Positions 7,211 to 15,902 of a stretch of 64,000 nucleotides of DNA are shown in pieces. The stretch is from positions 186,001 to 250,000 of the forward strand of contig CAWDJF010000007.1 in NCBI GenBank assembly GCA_963802575.1, given 5' to 3'. The notes under the pieces were generated by a model, which was given only the letters and a program-made list of their open reading frames with translations, was not told the DNA's origin and ran no database searches. The stretch is from DATFTE01 sp963802575 (GTDB lineage Bacteria > Acidobacteriota > Terriglobia > Terriglobales > Acidobacteriaceae). Every line of letters starts with the position of its first letter. The first letter of the stretch is position 1. The translations under genes and the position numbers were made by a program.

Positions 7211-7909
7211 TTAGCGCGGGACGTTGAAGTCGACACCACGGTCGTCGTTGACTTTGATCGTGGCAGGCACATCAAGATCGCTAAGAGGAATCTTGCGGGC
7301 TCGGTCTTCGTTGAAAACCCAGACCGTGCGTCCGACCACGGCATAGTTGTGGATCTCCTCACGATGCTGGTCGCGGAAGACAAGTACGGTCGGATCGGAG
7401 ATGTTCGCTTTCGCAGCATCCGGAGGAGCTTCGCGGTTCGTCGGCAGCGGTGTATAAGCGCGAATCGCTTGTTCATCCCGCAGGCGCGCGACCTCGTTGC
7501 CTAGCTCGTTTACCTGTTGCGATAGCTGTTCGTTCTGCTCAGCGTACTGATCCGAATTATCGTAGGAACTCGCCGATCCCCACAAAAACGGATCGTATCC
7601 ATAAAGGCCATAGGAAGGATAGCCGTAGCCGTAGCCATACCCGTAGCCATATCCATAGCGGCGACGATAGCCGTGACTGAATCCACCATGCGCGAAGTGA
7701 AAGGAATTTTGGGGAGAAGTGGTGAACGTGACGCCATTGCTGCGAGGAGCGCCGGCGAAGCTTCCGCCGTGGCTCATCATGGGTGCACCGTGAGAAAACG
7801 AACCACCCATATGTGCGCCCCCGCCGAAGGAACCGCCGTGGTGCTGCGCAAAGGCAGACGGAACGGCGAGGATTACGGTCAACGCTGCGAGGGTCCACAG
7901 GCGACGCAT
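7211..7909 (-). CDS. secreted Gly/His/Tyr-rich protein with coiled coil
   Basis: 232 residues from ATG 7909, chosen because it starts a clean signal peptide (LWTLAALTVILAVPSAFAQ). The mature N-terminus is low-complexity HGGSFGGGAH and MGGSFSHGAP repeats. A (GY)n tract follows at about 85-100. A coiled coil spans about 120-150 (EQNEQLSQQVNELGNEVARL). A small C-terminal beta domain (DPTVLVFRDQHREEIHNYAV, then VWVFNEDRARKIPL) ends in a VDFNVP tail. Similar proteins occur across Acidobacteriota and are uncharacterised. A structural or surface role is plausible but unproven. The GY tract (TATCCGTAGCC-type repeats) is prone to length variation. Confidence 0.8.
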   Translation of the reverse strand: MRRLWTLAALTVILAVPSAFAQHHGGSFGGGAHMGGSFSHGAPMMSHGGSFAGAPRSNGVTFTTSPQNSFHFAHGGFSHGYRRRYGYGYGYGYGYGYPSYGLYGYDPFLWGSASSYDNSDQYAEQNEQLSQQVNELGNEVARLRDEQAIRAYTPLPTNREAPPDAAKANISDPTVLVFRDQHREEIHNYAVVGRTVWVFNEDRARKIPLSDLDVPATIKVNDDRGVDFNVPR

Positions 7910-8071
7910 AAACGGATTATACGCCTGAATGGCTTGACTGGCGCGGAGTTTCACGAGGCCGGACGCTCGAGCGCAAGCTTGTGTAGGGACGGACGCCTTC
8001 GTCCGTCCATTCGGGCGAAGCCCGACAGATTCCGGTTTGCAGGCGTTTAGCGATGCTTTTTTGGTGGCTTC

Positions 8072-9598
8072 TTAACCGGCTTCGCGGCCTTCTTCGCCGG
8101 GACAGGCTTGGCAGCGGCTTTGGGTTTTGCCGGGGCCGGCTTTGGCCTTCACTGGCGCTGCTTCCGGCTTGGGAGCTGGCGGAGGCGCGGGCGCAGGAGT
8201 TGCCGCCGCTTTCCCCTTCTTCTTCCCTGCCGCAGGAACCGGGGCCGGGGCCGCTGGGGCTTGCGCCGCGGCAGCCTTTGCCGCGCGTCCTCGCTTCGGT
8301 GGCGGTGGCGGCGGAGGCGGTGGCGGCGGAGCCAGCGGCTTCAGGAACTTCAGAATCTCGGTCCGCGAGCGCAGCTTGCCGTCGAGCAGCAGCATGAATA
8401 CATCGTTGGCAATCTTGGGGTACTCCGGCATTTGCGGAGTGATGTGCAACTCCGTCATCTCGATGAGCGGAACTTTCTGCTGCACCTGCCGCCACTTGGT
8501 GAAGAAATTCTTGATCTTCTGCGCGACGGCCTGCTGCTTAGCGGTGACTGCGAGGAAAAGCGTCATCTCGGGACGCGCTTCCGACAGCAGTTTCCAAGTG
8601 CGCGAAGGGGTTGCCGCTTCTTTTCCGGTAAGCCGCTTGGCCAGACTCTTCGCGTTGTCCTCGAGATCGCGCCAGGCTTCGACCAGATCTTTGCGCGGGA
8701 TCAGCTTGCGCATGTCTGCAATGTCTTTGTCGGCCAGCCGGCTGGTGAGGAAGTACAACACTGCGGGGGACGGGTCCGGGTTATAGCCGAGCTCGTTCAT
8801 CTGCTGGCGAGTTTTCAGCAGGTTCGCGAGTCCATTGGTGTCGATCTTGCTGCTGTTCCAGTGGGGATGGAGAACCTTGAGCCAGTCTTCTTTTTCGAGC
8901 ACGCGGACGATGTGCAGCGGATCGTCTTCGTAAGCGAGTTGCTCGATCTCCTGCCCGATGGCCTTGTCGCTGATGTGCTCAATGTACTTGTTTTCTTTCG
9001 CTGATTCGAAGCGCGCCTGCGTGCGCTCCTCGAGCGGCCAGTGGAAGCGCGCGGCGAAACGGAGGGCGCGAATCAGACGCGAAGGATCTTCGACAAAGGC
9101 ATAGTTGTGCAGAACCCGAATCAGTTTGGCTTCGATGTCGGCAGCGCCGTTGAAAGGATCCATCAACAACCCGCGCGATCCCGGATTGAGCGAGAGCGCC
9201 ATGGCGTTAATGGTGAAGTCGCGGCGGCGCAGATCCTCGATGATGGTGGCTGGCGTAACGATCGGAGGCTTGCCCGTCTTCTCGTAGCGCTCGGTGCGGG
9301 CCATGCTGATTTCGGTGCGCACGCCCCCGGCGAGAACCAGGTACAAGGTCTTGGTGTCGTCGTCGGCAGCAGAGATGGTCGCCCCGGCGCGCTCCAGTTC
9401 CTTTTGGAGCTTCAGGGGATTGCCCTGCACGGTGAAATCAAGATCGCGAATGGTAAAGCCGCTGATAATGTCGCGGATGGCCCCGCCGGTGAGGTAAATA
9501 TTCATTCCGGCGGCGCGGGCGATATCTTGGACGACGGTGACGCCGCGCTGCTGGTCCGGCGTCAACCGGATTTCCATGGTGTAAATGTAATCAGCCAT
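8072..9598 (-). CDS. CCA-adding enzyme / poly(A) polymerase family nucleotidyltransferase
   Basis: 508 residues. Class II nucleotidyltransferase head at about 15-170: LTGGAIRD (36-43), the catalytic DLDF (52-55), RTEISMARTERY, and the EDLRRRDFTINAMA motif. A tRNA-binding region follows (DPSRLIRALRFAARF and helices to about 390). It adds or repairs the tRNA 3' CCA end, or acts as a poly(A) polymerase; sequence alone does not separate them. After ~400 comes an unusual tail with 12 consecutive prolines and Ala/Pro/Lys-rich text. The last ~25 residues (TQSRCQACPGEEGREAG) look out of frame. A +1 shift at about 8130-8138 gives AKPKAAAKPVPAKKAAKP and a stop at 8047-8049, the more likely true end. 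Confidence 0.88.
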   Translation of the reverse strand: MADYIYTMEIRLTPDQQRGVTVVQDIARAAGMNIYLTGGAIRDIISGFTIRDLDFTVQGNPLKLQKELERAGATISAADDDTKTLYLVLAGGVRTEISMARTERYEKTGKPPIVTPATIIEDLRRRDFTINAMALSLNPGSRGLLMDPFNGAADIEAKLIRVLHNYAFVEDPSRLIRALRFAARFHWPLEERTQARFESAKENKYIEHISDKAIGQEIEQLAYEDDPLHIVRVLEKEDWLKVLHPHWNSSKIDTNGLANLLKTRQQMNELGYNPDPSPAVLYFLTSRLADKDIADMRKLIPRKDLVEAWRDLEDNAKSLAKRLTGKEAATPSRTWKLLSEARPEMTLFLAVTAKQQAVAQKIKNFFTKWRQVQQKVPLIEMTELHITPQMPEYPKIANDVFMLLLDGKLRSRTEILKFLKPLAPPPPPPPPPPPKRGRAAKAAAAQAPAAPAPVPAAGKKKGKAAATPAPAPPPAPKPEAAPVKAKAGPGKTQSRCQACPGEEGREAG

Positions 9599-9885
9599 GC
9601 TTTACTTGCGAGTAACCGGGAGTCTCTTTTTGCCGGCCGTCAACGGCGTTTTCCACAGGGGCACAGACCAGGCCTGACGGAGTCCCCGGTCAGCTCCATG
9701 TAAATGGTTCTACAGACAAGACTTATACCTGTTTGGATCGCTTGTGGCAAGCACATCAAAATATCACATAGTTAACCTTTTGGCTACAGGGAAGGACGAG
9801 CCACCAGCGGTTTCTCCGGAAAAGTGCGAGAATCGCCTTGAGCCATGGGGTGGAAACCCGCGTCCGACAGGGCCTTAGCCGAAGC

Positions 9886-10359
9886 ATGCCTTCCACAACC
9901 AAAAAAGTGATTGTGCGCAAGATGGATCGCGACACGATCAACGGGTACGTGTCGCCATCGAACTTCGTGAACGAGGGCAAGCTCGAGTTGCTGAACACTT
10001 CCGGCAACGTGGTGGCGATCGAACTGAAAGACATCAAGGGCGTTTATTTTGTCCGCGAGTTTGGCGAGGCTGAGTCTCCCCGGAAAACCTTCACCAGCCG
10101 TCCCCGGACGGAGGGACTCTGGGTACGGCTGAAGTTCAAAGACAACGAAGTGGTCGAAGGCATGATGCCCAACGACCTGAGCTTGACGACGGCAGAAGGA
10201 TTCATGATCAATCCTCCGGATTTGCGATCGAACACCCAAAAGATATTTGTGCCACGCACTGCTCTCGATTCTCTGACGGTGCTAGCGGTCATTGGAGCGG
10301 CCCGTCGGCGGCGCGGCGCGGCAGAAGATGTACGACAGGTTCCGATGTTCGGAGAATAA
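9886..10359 (+). CDS. conserved hypothetical protein, DUF6982-like
   Basis: 158 residues from ATG 9886, preferred to a start at 9838 because conserved-looking text begins at KKVIVRKMDRDTINGYVSP. It is a compact beta-rich protein (LELLNTSGNVVAIELKDIKG, LWVRLKFKDNEVVEGMMPND), with a basic Arg patch near the end (AARRRRGA). No signal peptide or membrane helix. It resembles the small domain tentatively known as DUF6982 in Acidobacteriota; the function is unknown. It is divergent from the CCA enzyme gene and two bases upstream of the BNR lipoprotein, so likely co-transcribed with it. Confidence 0.7.
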   Translation: MPSTTKKVIVRKMDRDTINGYVSPSNFVNEGKLELLNTSGNVVAIELKDIKGVYFVREFGEAESPRKTFTSRPRTEGLWVRLKFKDNEVVEGMMPNDLSLTTAEGFMINPPDLRSNTQKIFVPRTALDSLTVLAVIGAARRRRGAAEDVRQVPMFGE

Positions 10360-10361
10360 AC

Positions 10362-11879
10362 GTGGATTCTCAGCGGTTTGCCTTTCGAGTTCTGGCCTTC
10401 TCCACTAGTTTTCTCTTCCTTCTGGCTGCTTCCGCTTGCGGCGGAGGCTCGGGATCCACGCCGCGGCAGCCGACCACTGCGCCACCGGCTCTGGTGCCAC
10501 TCACCCAGTTGAGCACCGATACCTTCACCAACTCGACCAGCCAGCACGAAACCGAAGTGGAAGCACACGCCTGGTCTCACGGATCGACCATCGTGAGCGC
10601 CTTTCAAGTGGCGAGGATTTTTGGAGGAGGCGGCGCCGATGTTGGTTTTGCTACCTCCACCGACGGAGGCACAACCTGGACTCACGGCTCCCTGCCCGGG
10701 ATCACGACGTTTAATGGCGGAAATTTCACGGCGGCCAGCGATGCGGCGGTCGCCTACGATGCGTCGCACGCCGTGTGGATGATTTCCACTCTGCCGATCA
10801 ATTCCTCCACCGACAAAGTTGCGGTCAGCACTTCGAGTGACGGATTGAACTGGGGCAATCCGGTGATCGTCAGCACCACTCCGGACTCTGATAAGAACTG
10901 GGTGGCGTGCGACAGCAATGCCAGCAGCCCGTTCTACGGACACTGCTACGTCGAGTGGGATGACCCCAGCAATAGCGGAATCATTTTCATGAGCACCTCC
11001 ACGGACGGGGGGCAGACCTGGGGTCCAGCACGCACGACGTTGGGCCTCGCATCCGGCATTGGCGGTCAGCCCGTCGTGCAACCAAACGGCAATGTCGTCG
11101 TGCCAATCGAAGACTTCAACGGTACGTCGATCATTTCGTTCATGTCTACGGATGGTGGCAACACCTGGGGTGCACCCGTCACGGTTTCGACTATCTCCGA
11201 CCACCTTGTCGCGGGAAATCTGCGGACGTCTCCCCTTCCCGCCGCGGCCGGCGACGCCAGTGGTACGGTGTACGTGGTATGGCAGGACTGTCGCTTTCGT
11301 TCAGGCTGCGCGTCGAATGATCTGATTATCAGCAGTTCTACCGACGGGCTGATCTGGACCACGCCGGCGCGGGTTCCCATTGATGCGGTCAACAGCACCG
11401 CCGACTACTTCATTCCTGGACTCGCCATCGATCCAGCGACCAGCGGTAGCGGAGCGCATCTGGGGCTGACTTATTACTTCTATTCGAATGCGAATTGCAA
11501 CGCCTCGACCTGCGCGCTGAACGTGGCATTTATCTCATCGCTCGACGGAGGAACGACCTGGACGGCTCCGACGACTTTGGCCGGGCCGATGACCCCTACT
11601 TGGCTGCCGAACACGTTCGCGGGATTGATGGTGGGCGATTACAGTTCGACGACTTACTCCGGAGGCAAGGCGTTCTCGGTGTTTGCGCTGGCGGGATCGA
11701 ACGCGGGAATGGTTTTCGATGAACCGATCTTTGCCAATACGAATGGGCTTGCGGCCGAACAGGGCGCGGTGATTCGGATGTCGATCGGAGAACTGCCGGT
11801 GCCGGGAGCGCATTCCGATCACGGTCCGCGGAAGTTCGCCGATCAGGAGCACAGGATCCCGCGGAGACCACCTGAATAA
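10362..11879 (+). CDS. BNR-repeat (sialidase-fold) lipoprotein
   Basis: 505 residues from GTG 10362. A lipobox-type signal (LLAASAC, Cys about 25) followed by Gly/Ser linkers predicts a lipidated, exported protein. The body is a six-bladed beta-propeller with Asp-box (BNR) repeats: STDGGTTW, STSSDGLNWG, STDGGQTWG, MSTDGGNTWG, SSTDGLIWT and SLDGGTTWT. Sialidases share this fold, but I do not see the arginine triad and Tyr/Glu pair well enough to claim glycosidase activity. It begins two bases after the upstream gene. The C-terminal ~20 residues are Arg/His-rich and may be unconserved. Confidence 0.85.
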   Translation: MDSQRFAFRVLAFSTSFLFLLAASACGGGSGSTPRQPTTAPPALVPLTQLSTDTFTNSTSQHETEVEAHAWSHGSTIVSAFQVARIFGGGGADVGFATSTDGGTTWTHGSLPGITTFNGGNFTAASDAAVAYDASHAVWMISTLPINSSTDKVAVSTSSDGLNWGNPVIVSTTPDSDKNWVACDSNASSPFYGHCYVEWDDPSNSGIIFMSTSTDGGQTWGPARTTLGLASGIGGQPVVQPNGNVVVPIEDFNGTSIISFMSTDGGNTWGAPVTVSTISDHLVAGNLRTSPLPAAAGDASGTVYVVWQDCRFRSGCASNDLIISSSTDGLIWTTPARVPIDAVNSTADYFIPGLAIDPATSGSGAHLGLTYYFYSNANCNASTCALNVAFISSLDGGTTWTAPTTLAGPMTPTWLPNTFAGLMVGDYSSTTYSGGKAFSVFALAGSNAGMVFDEPIFANTNGLAAEQGAVIRMSIGELPVPGAHSDHGPRKFADQEHRIPRRPPE

Positions 11880-11891
11880 ATCTTCTCTATC

Positions 11892-11997
11892 GACGTCATC
11901 CTGAGCCCGACAGGGCGAAGGATCTGGCGTGTAGCGCCGGGACTCCATTTTTGCAGTCGCTGCACGCCAGATCCCTCGCTTCGCTCGGGATGACGTC
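11892..11997. repeat. family C palindromic element (GACGTCATCCTGAGC type)
   Basis: 106 bp with inverted ends GACGTCATCC(T)GAGC and GCTCGGGATGACGTC. Inner complementary arms AAGGATCTGGCGTG and CACGCCAGATCCCTCG frame a short loop. The same unit forms the tandem array at 15903-16631, and half-copies lie at 26084-26131, 32051-32090, 37829-37879 and 38148-38199. It has no coding capacity. The transposase-free palindrome suggests a MITE or REP-type element. Confidence 0.85.
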
Positions 11998-12094
11998 TAC
12001 TAGAGCGTGCGTCCAGGCTAGCTTTCAGAAGCTGCGTCTTTGGAGGAACGGCATCCTCGTCCGTTACAATCCCCTGTTATCTCGGAATACTCCT

Positions 12095-13099
12095 ATGAAA
12101 CTTGCTCAGATCGCTTCTGCTCTGAATGCGCGTCTAGAAAATGGCTCGCCTGATACAGAAATCACCGGGGTTGCCGGGATCGAAGAGGCCGGGCCGGGCC
12201 AACTCACGTTTGTGGCGAATCCGAAGTATGCGCCTGCCGCCAAGACGACTAAGGCCTCGGCGGTGATCGTGGGCGATGACTTCCCCGCCATCGCCACTGC
12301 AACTTTGCGCAACAAGAATCCCTATCTCGCCTTCGCGCGCGCGATCGAATTGTTTTACCAGCCGCCGAAGTACGCGCCGGGCGTGCATCCCACGGCGGTG
12401 GTTGATCCCTCCGCGAAGATCGGCAAGAACGCTCATATCGGCGCCTATGTCGTGATCGGTGACGGTGTGGTCATCGGGAACAATGCCGTGCTGTTGCCGC
12501 ATGTTGTGGTCTATCGCGGAGTCACCATCGGTGACAACTTCTTCGCCCACGCGCACGCGGTGGTGCGCGAGGATTGCCGCTTGGGCAACAACGTCGTGCT
12601 GCAGAACGGCGTGGTCATCGGCAGCGACGGCTTTGGATTTGCCAAAGATGACGAAGGACACTGGTACAAGATCCTGCAATCGGGGCCAACCATCCTGGGC
12701 GACAATGTGGAGGTCCAGGCCAATAGCGCGATCGACCGCGCCAGCGTCGGCGAGACCTACATTGCTTCCGGCGTGAAAGTCGACAATCTGGTGCAGGTGG
12801 GACACGGCTCGCGCGTGGGAGAAGACACGTTGCTGTGTGCCCAGGTAGGACTCGCTGGCTCGACCGAGATCGGGAAGAACGCGATTCTCGCAGGACAAGT
12901 CGGCGTGGCCGGTCACTGCCACGTGGGCGATAACGTCATCATCACCGCACAAAGCGGCACGCACGGTGACATCCCCGCGGGCTCGATGATCAGCGGCTCT
13001 CCGGCGTTCGATCACAAGCAATGGCTGCGCGCGACGGCAGCGTTTACAAGGCTGCCGGAACTGGCCAAGACCGTGCGGATGAAAAGCAGGAAAGAATAA
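12095..13099 (+). CDS. lpxD: UDP-3-O-acylglucosamine N-acyltransferase
   Basis: 334 residues from ATG 12095; the longer frame from 11951 runs back into the family C repeat and is rejected. An N-terminal uridine-binding domain (about 1-100, ITGVAGIEEAGPGQLTFVAN) is followed by a left-handed beta-helix of hexapeptide repeats (about 105-300). The catalytic-His segment QVGHGSRVGEDTLL and the downstream GVAGHCHVGDNV turn are present. A C-terminal helix (PELAKTVRMKSRK) trimerises the enzyme in this family. It transfers a 3-hydroxyacyl chain from ACP to UDP-3-O-acyl-glucosamine in lipid A synthesis. glmU lies 92 bp downstream on the same strand, tying it to UDP-GlcNAc supply. Confidence 0.95.
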   Translation: MKLAQIASALNARLENGSPDTEITGVAGIEEAGPGQLTFVANPKYAPAAKTTKASAVIVGDDFPAIATATLRNKNPYLAFARAIELFYQPPKYAPGVHPTAVVDPSAKIGKNAHIGAYVVIGDGVVIGNNAVLLPHVVVYRGVTIGDNFFAHAHAVVREDCRLGNNVVLQNGVVIGSDGFGFAKDDEGHWYKILQSGPTILGDNVEVQANSAIDRASVGETYIASGVKVDNLVQVGHGSRVGEDTLLCAQVGLAGSTEIGKNAILAGQVGVAGHCHVGDNVIITAQSGTHGDIPAGSMISGSPAFDHKQWLRATAAFTRLPELAKTVRMKSRKE

Positions 13100-13191
13100 T
13101 CCCCCTGATCTCTGTGACGAAGTTGAAGAGCTCCACTTCTCGCAAAAGACGCGAGAAATGGGGCATCCCGGTTGCGTTATATTGAGTGCTC

Positions 13192-14598
13192 ATGCCGAAG
13201 ACAACCACTTCCACTCCTCGTATTGCAATCGCCATCATGGCCGCAGGCAAAGGCACCCGTCTGAAATCGAAGCATCCGAAAGTGCTGCATGAAGTGGGAG
13301 GCAAGCCCGTCCTGGCCCACGTGATCGCCGCGGCCACTCAGGTGGTCTCTGCGAAAGATGTTTACGCCATCATCGGACACGAAGCCGAGCGCGTGCGCGA
13401 AGCCGTCGCCGGCACCGCTATTCAATTCATCTTGCAGAAAGAACAGCGCGGCACCGGGCACGCACTCATGGTCGCGCGCGAGGCGCTGGCATCCTACGAT
13501 ATCGTTCTGGTTCTTTCCGGCGATGCCCCAATGATCACCGTCGAGACAGTCGCCAAACTTCGCGACTTTCATCTTGCGAAGAATGCGGCGATGACGCTGC
13601 TGACCGCGCAGCTGGAAAATCCAACGGGGTATGGCCGCGTCATTCGTAAGAGCGCCAAGAGCGACGACGTCAAAGCCATCGTCGAACAGAAGGCTCTGTC
13701 GGCGGCCCAGAACAAGATTCGCGAAATCAACGCTGGCTTCTATGCCTTCTCCGTCGCCCCGCTCTATCACAACATCGACAAACTCAGCACGGCGAATGCC
13801 CACGCCGAGTTCTATCTCACTGACATGGCGGCGATTCTAGGAAAAGCGAAACAGCGCGTCGTCGCTATAGCCGCCCAAGATCCTTATGAAGTCCTGGGAG
13901 GAAACACCCGCGCCGAGTTGATGGAGATCGACCGCCGTCTGCGTACGTTGAAGTGCCAGCGACTGATGTCTGATGGCGTGAGCATCTACTATCCCGAGAC
14001 TTGCGTGATTGATACCGAAGTGGAGATCGGCGCCGACACTGTGATCGAACCCTTCGTCCAGATTCTCGGCAAGACCCGCATCGGTTCGGATTGCAGAATT
14101 CGCTCGTACAGTGTGATCAAGAATTCCGAGATCGGCGACGGCGTGATGGTTCGCCCCGGAAGCATCATGGAAGACGCCCGGGTCGCGGCTGGCGCCATCA
14201 TTGGTCCGTACTCGCATCTGCGGCCCGGGAGCGAGATCGGCGAAGGCGCCCACGTGGGCAATTTCGTTGAGACCAAGAAGATCAAGCTTGGCAAAGGATC
14301 GAAGGCCAACCATCTTACCTATCTCGGAGACGCCGAGATCGGCGCAGGCGTGAACATCGGCGCCGGCACCATCACTTGCAACTACGACGGCGTGAATAAG
14401 AACACCACCATCATCGAGGACGGCGTCTTCATCGGCAGCGACTCAACTTTGGTGGCTCCGGTGAAGGTGAAGCGCGGGGCGTATGTGGGAGCCGCGTCGT
14501 GCATCACGGAAGATGTGCCGGAAGATTCGTTGGCGATTGCGCGCGGACGGCAGATCGTGAAAGAAGGTTGGGTGAAAGAAAAAAAGCAGAGGAAATAA
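13192..14598 (+). CDS. glmU: bifunctional UDP-GlcNAc pyrophosphorylase / GlcN-1-P N-acetyltransferase
   Basis: 468 residues from ATG 13192 (a GTG at 13186 is also in frame). The N-terminal uridyltransferase domain has IAIMAAGKGTRLKS and KVLHEVGGKP, then QKEQRGTGHAL, LVLSGDAPMI and a GYGRVI loop. The C-terminal left-handed beta-helix acetyltransferase (about 250-460) has VRPGSIM, HVGNFVETKK, KANHLTYLGDAEIG and NIGAGTITCNYDG. It makes UDP-GlcNAc for peptidoglycan and lipid A in the cytoplasm. Its length matches the family. With lpxD just upstream this forms a small envelope-precursor unit. It ends with a Lys-rich tail. Confidence 0.96.
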   Translation: MPKTTTSTPRIAIAIMAAGKGTRLKSKHPKVLHEVGGKPVLAHVIAAATQVVSAKDVYAIIGHEAERVREAVAGTAIQFILQKEQRGTGHALMVAREALASYDIVLVLSGDAPMITVETVAKLRDFHLAKNAAMTLLTAQLENPTGYGRVIRKSAKSDDVKAIVEQKALSAAQNKIREINAGFYAFSVAPLYHNIDKLSTANAHAEFYLTDMAAILGKAKQRVVAIAAQDPYEVLGGNTRAELMEIDRRLRTLKCQRLMSDGVSIYYPETCVIDTEVEIGADTVIEPFVQILGKTRIGSDCRIRSYSVIKNSEIGDGVMVRPGSIMEDARVAAGAIIGPYSHLRPGSEIGEGAHVGNFVETKKIKLGKGSKANHLTYLGDAEIGAGVNIGAGTITCNYDGVNKNTTIIEDGVFIGSDSTLVAPVKVKRGAYVGAASCITEDVPEDSLAIARGRQIVKEGWVKEKKQRK

Positions 14599-14636
14599 AC
14601 CTTCCCCTCAAAAACCAAAGAGGATTCAGATTTTCT

Positions 14637-14676
14637 TAGCGCACTTTGCGGATGTTCTTCGCATTCTTTGCGTTTC
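14637..14676. repeat. family E repeat (CGCAAAG-rich)
   Basis: Reads, in reverse complement, as AACGCAAAGAATGCGAAGAA continuing with CATCCGCAAAG. Related copies lie at 27161-27214 and 58924-58976. It is a dispersed short repeat without coding capacity. Confidence 0.5.
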
Positions 14677-14701
14677 AATACTTTTAGCGGCTAAACGAAA
14701 A

Positions 14702-14739
14702 GCCCCGCCCTGTCGCAAAAAGCGCGACAAGGACGGGGC
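14702..14739. repeat. palindromic hairpin between convergent genes
   Basis: GCCCCG-cc-TGTCGC paired with GCGACA-agg-CGGGGC around a short A-rich loop, placed between glmU (plus) and a secreted-protein gene (minus). It is a member of the GTGCCCC...GGGGCAC family. It could act as a bidirectional transcript end, but there is no T-tract. Confidence 0.55.
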
Positions 14740-14784
14740 ACCCAGGCTTGTTGTTGACCTGCGACCAGCCGCCAGCGACCGATT

Positions 14785-15720
14785 CTACTTCGAGACTGCC
14801 GCGAACAATTCCGAGTGCATCAGCGATTGGAACTTTTTATCGTCGGTCTTGAAATGCATCTGCAGGTTGGAGCTGTCGGAGTCGACCGTCACGCTATCGA
14901 GCGCGATCTTTTCCGTCGGAGTGGCGCTCATCTTCTTGAAGAGCACTCCAGCCTTCACCAGCGTTGACAACGTTGTGGCCGTTACTGAGTCCGCGGTCAG
15001 CACATCGAGATCGAAGTTCACGCCGCTATTGAAATTCATTTGATAGCGCGAGCCGAGCAGGCGTTTCTTGACCGTCTCGTAATCTCCCAGACTCGAAGCA
15101 TCGCCCAGCGCCGAGCGCATCATGTTCTGGGTTCCCTTCTGGTCGAGGACGCTCCACACCGTGCCCGCATCCACCGCGCCCATCATGTCGGCGATGGTGT
15201 TGTTGCTGTCAAGGGTCGAGGAATAACCGTCGCGGGCGTCGAGCGCTCCCTGCACCGCCGTGCGTTCACCGAAGAGCAGAGTGTTCTCGTCGAGGAAAAC
15301 CATATCCATACCGCCGCCCATGGACCACACGTCGGTATTGCGAATCTTGACGGGCTTGGTCTTGTGCAAGGTCATGCGCTTCAGGAAAGCCTTCATGGGA
15401 AAGTCTCCCTGCGCCACGCCCACCATCTTCACTGTCTGTTTGGCATTGCGGTACGAGGCCACGGTAAGCTGCTCGACGTTCTTCTCTGGATCCATTCCCG
15501 CGCTCTTCAGCGCTTCCTCAAACTGTTTCAAATTGTCGGGCTCGACCTGATTCTTCAACTGCATCGCCGTATCGGAATTCTTAAGCGCCCGATAATCCAC
15601 GGAAATAATCTGCTGAATATCAGATGGAATCACCCCGCGCGCCTGCGTGCCCATTGGCATCGCCGACACACTGACTCCAGAAAATAGAAGGACCGCGAAT
15701 CCAAGTAAAACTCTCTTCAT
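14785..15720 (-). CDS. secreted conserved hypothetical protein
   Basis: 311 residues from ATG 15720, selected because AGAGG lies seven bases upstream and a signal peptide begins there (KRVLLGFAVLLFSGVSVSA). The mature part (IPSDIQQIISVDYRALKNS, NLKQFEEALKSAGMDPEKNV, LDENTLLFGERTAVQGALDA, VWSVLDQKG, MNFNSGVNFDLDVLTAD) matches a family of acidobacterial exported proteins with two repeated alpha/beta subdomains. The family is uncharacterised. No metal, lipid or catalytic motif is apparent. It is convergent with glmU. Confidence 0.75.
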   Translation of the reverse strand: MKRVLLGFAVLLFSGVSVSAMPMGTQARGVIPSDIQQIISVDYRALKNSDTAMQLKNQVEPDNLKQFEEALKSAGMDPEKNVEQLTVASYRNAKQTVKMVGVAQGDFPMKAFLKRMTLHKTKPVKIRNTDVWSMGGGMDMVFLDENTLLFGERTAVQGALDARDGYSSTLDSNNTIADMMGAVDAGTVWSVLDQKGTQNMMRSALGDASSLGDYETVKKRLLGSRYQMNFNSGVNFDLDVLTADSVTATTLSTLVKAGVLFKKMSATPTEKIALDSVTVDSDSSNLQMHFKTDDKKFQSLMHSELFAAVSK

Positions 15721-15902
15721 AGACTGCCTCTGAGGAAACATGGGAAGTTAGATGCGGTTCGGTCGCCGCCCGTAACCTTCATCCAGTCAATTGTATGCCA
15801 AGCCCCGGGAGCCAGGGCTGAACGAAAGTGCAACGACTCTAATCAGAACGGTTCCTGGCGGCAATCTTGCATCCGTCCCACGGCTGCTGCCTCTTTCCTC
15901 TC

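Noticed and set aside
10044..11204. 386-codon minus-strand open frame
   Set aside because: It lies opposite the BNR lipoprotein and the DUF6982-like gene, both with strong sequence signatures. The translation is Arg/Gly-rich noise.
12134..13021. 295-codon minus-strand open frame
   Set aside because: Antisense to lpxD, whose hexapeptide repeats and His motif are clear.
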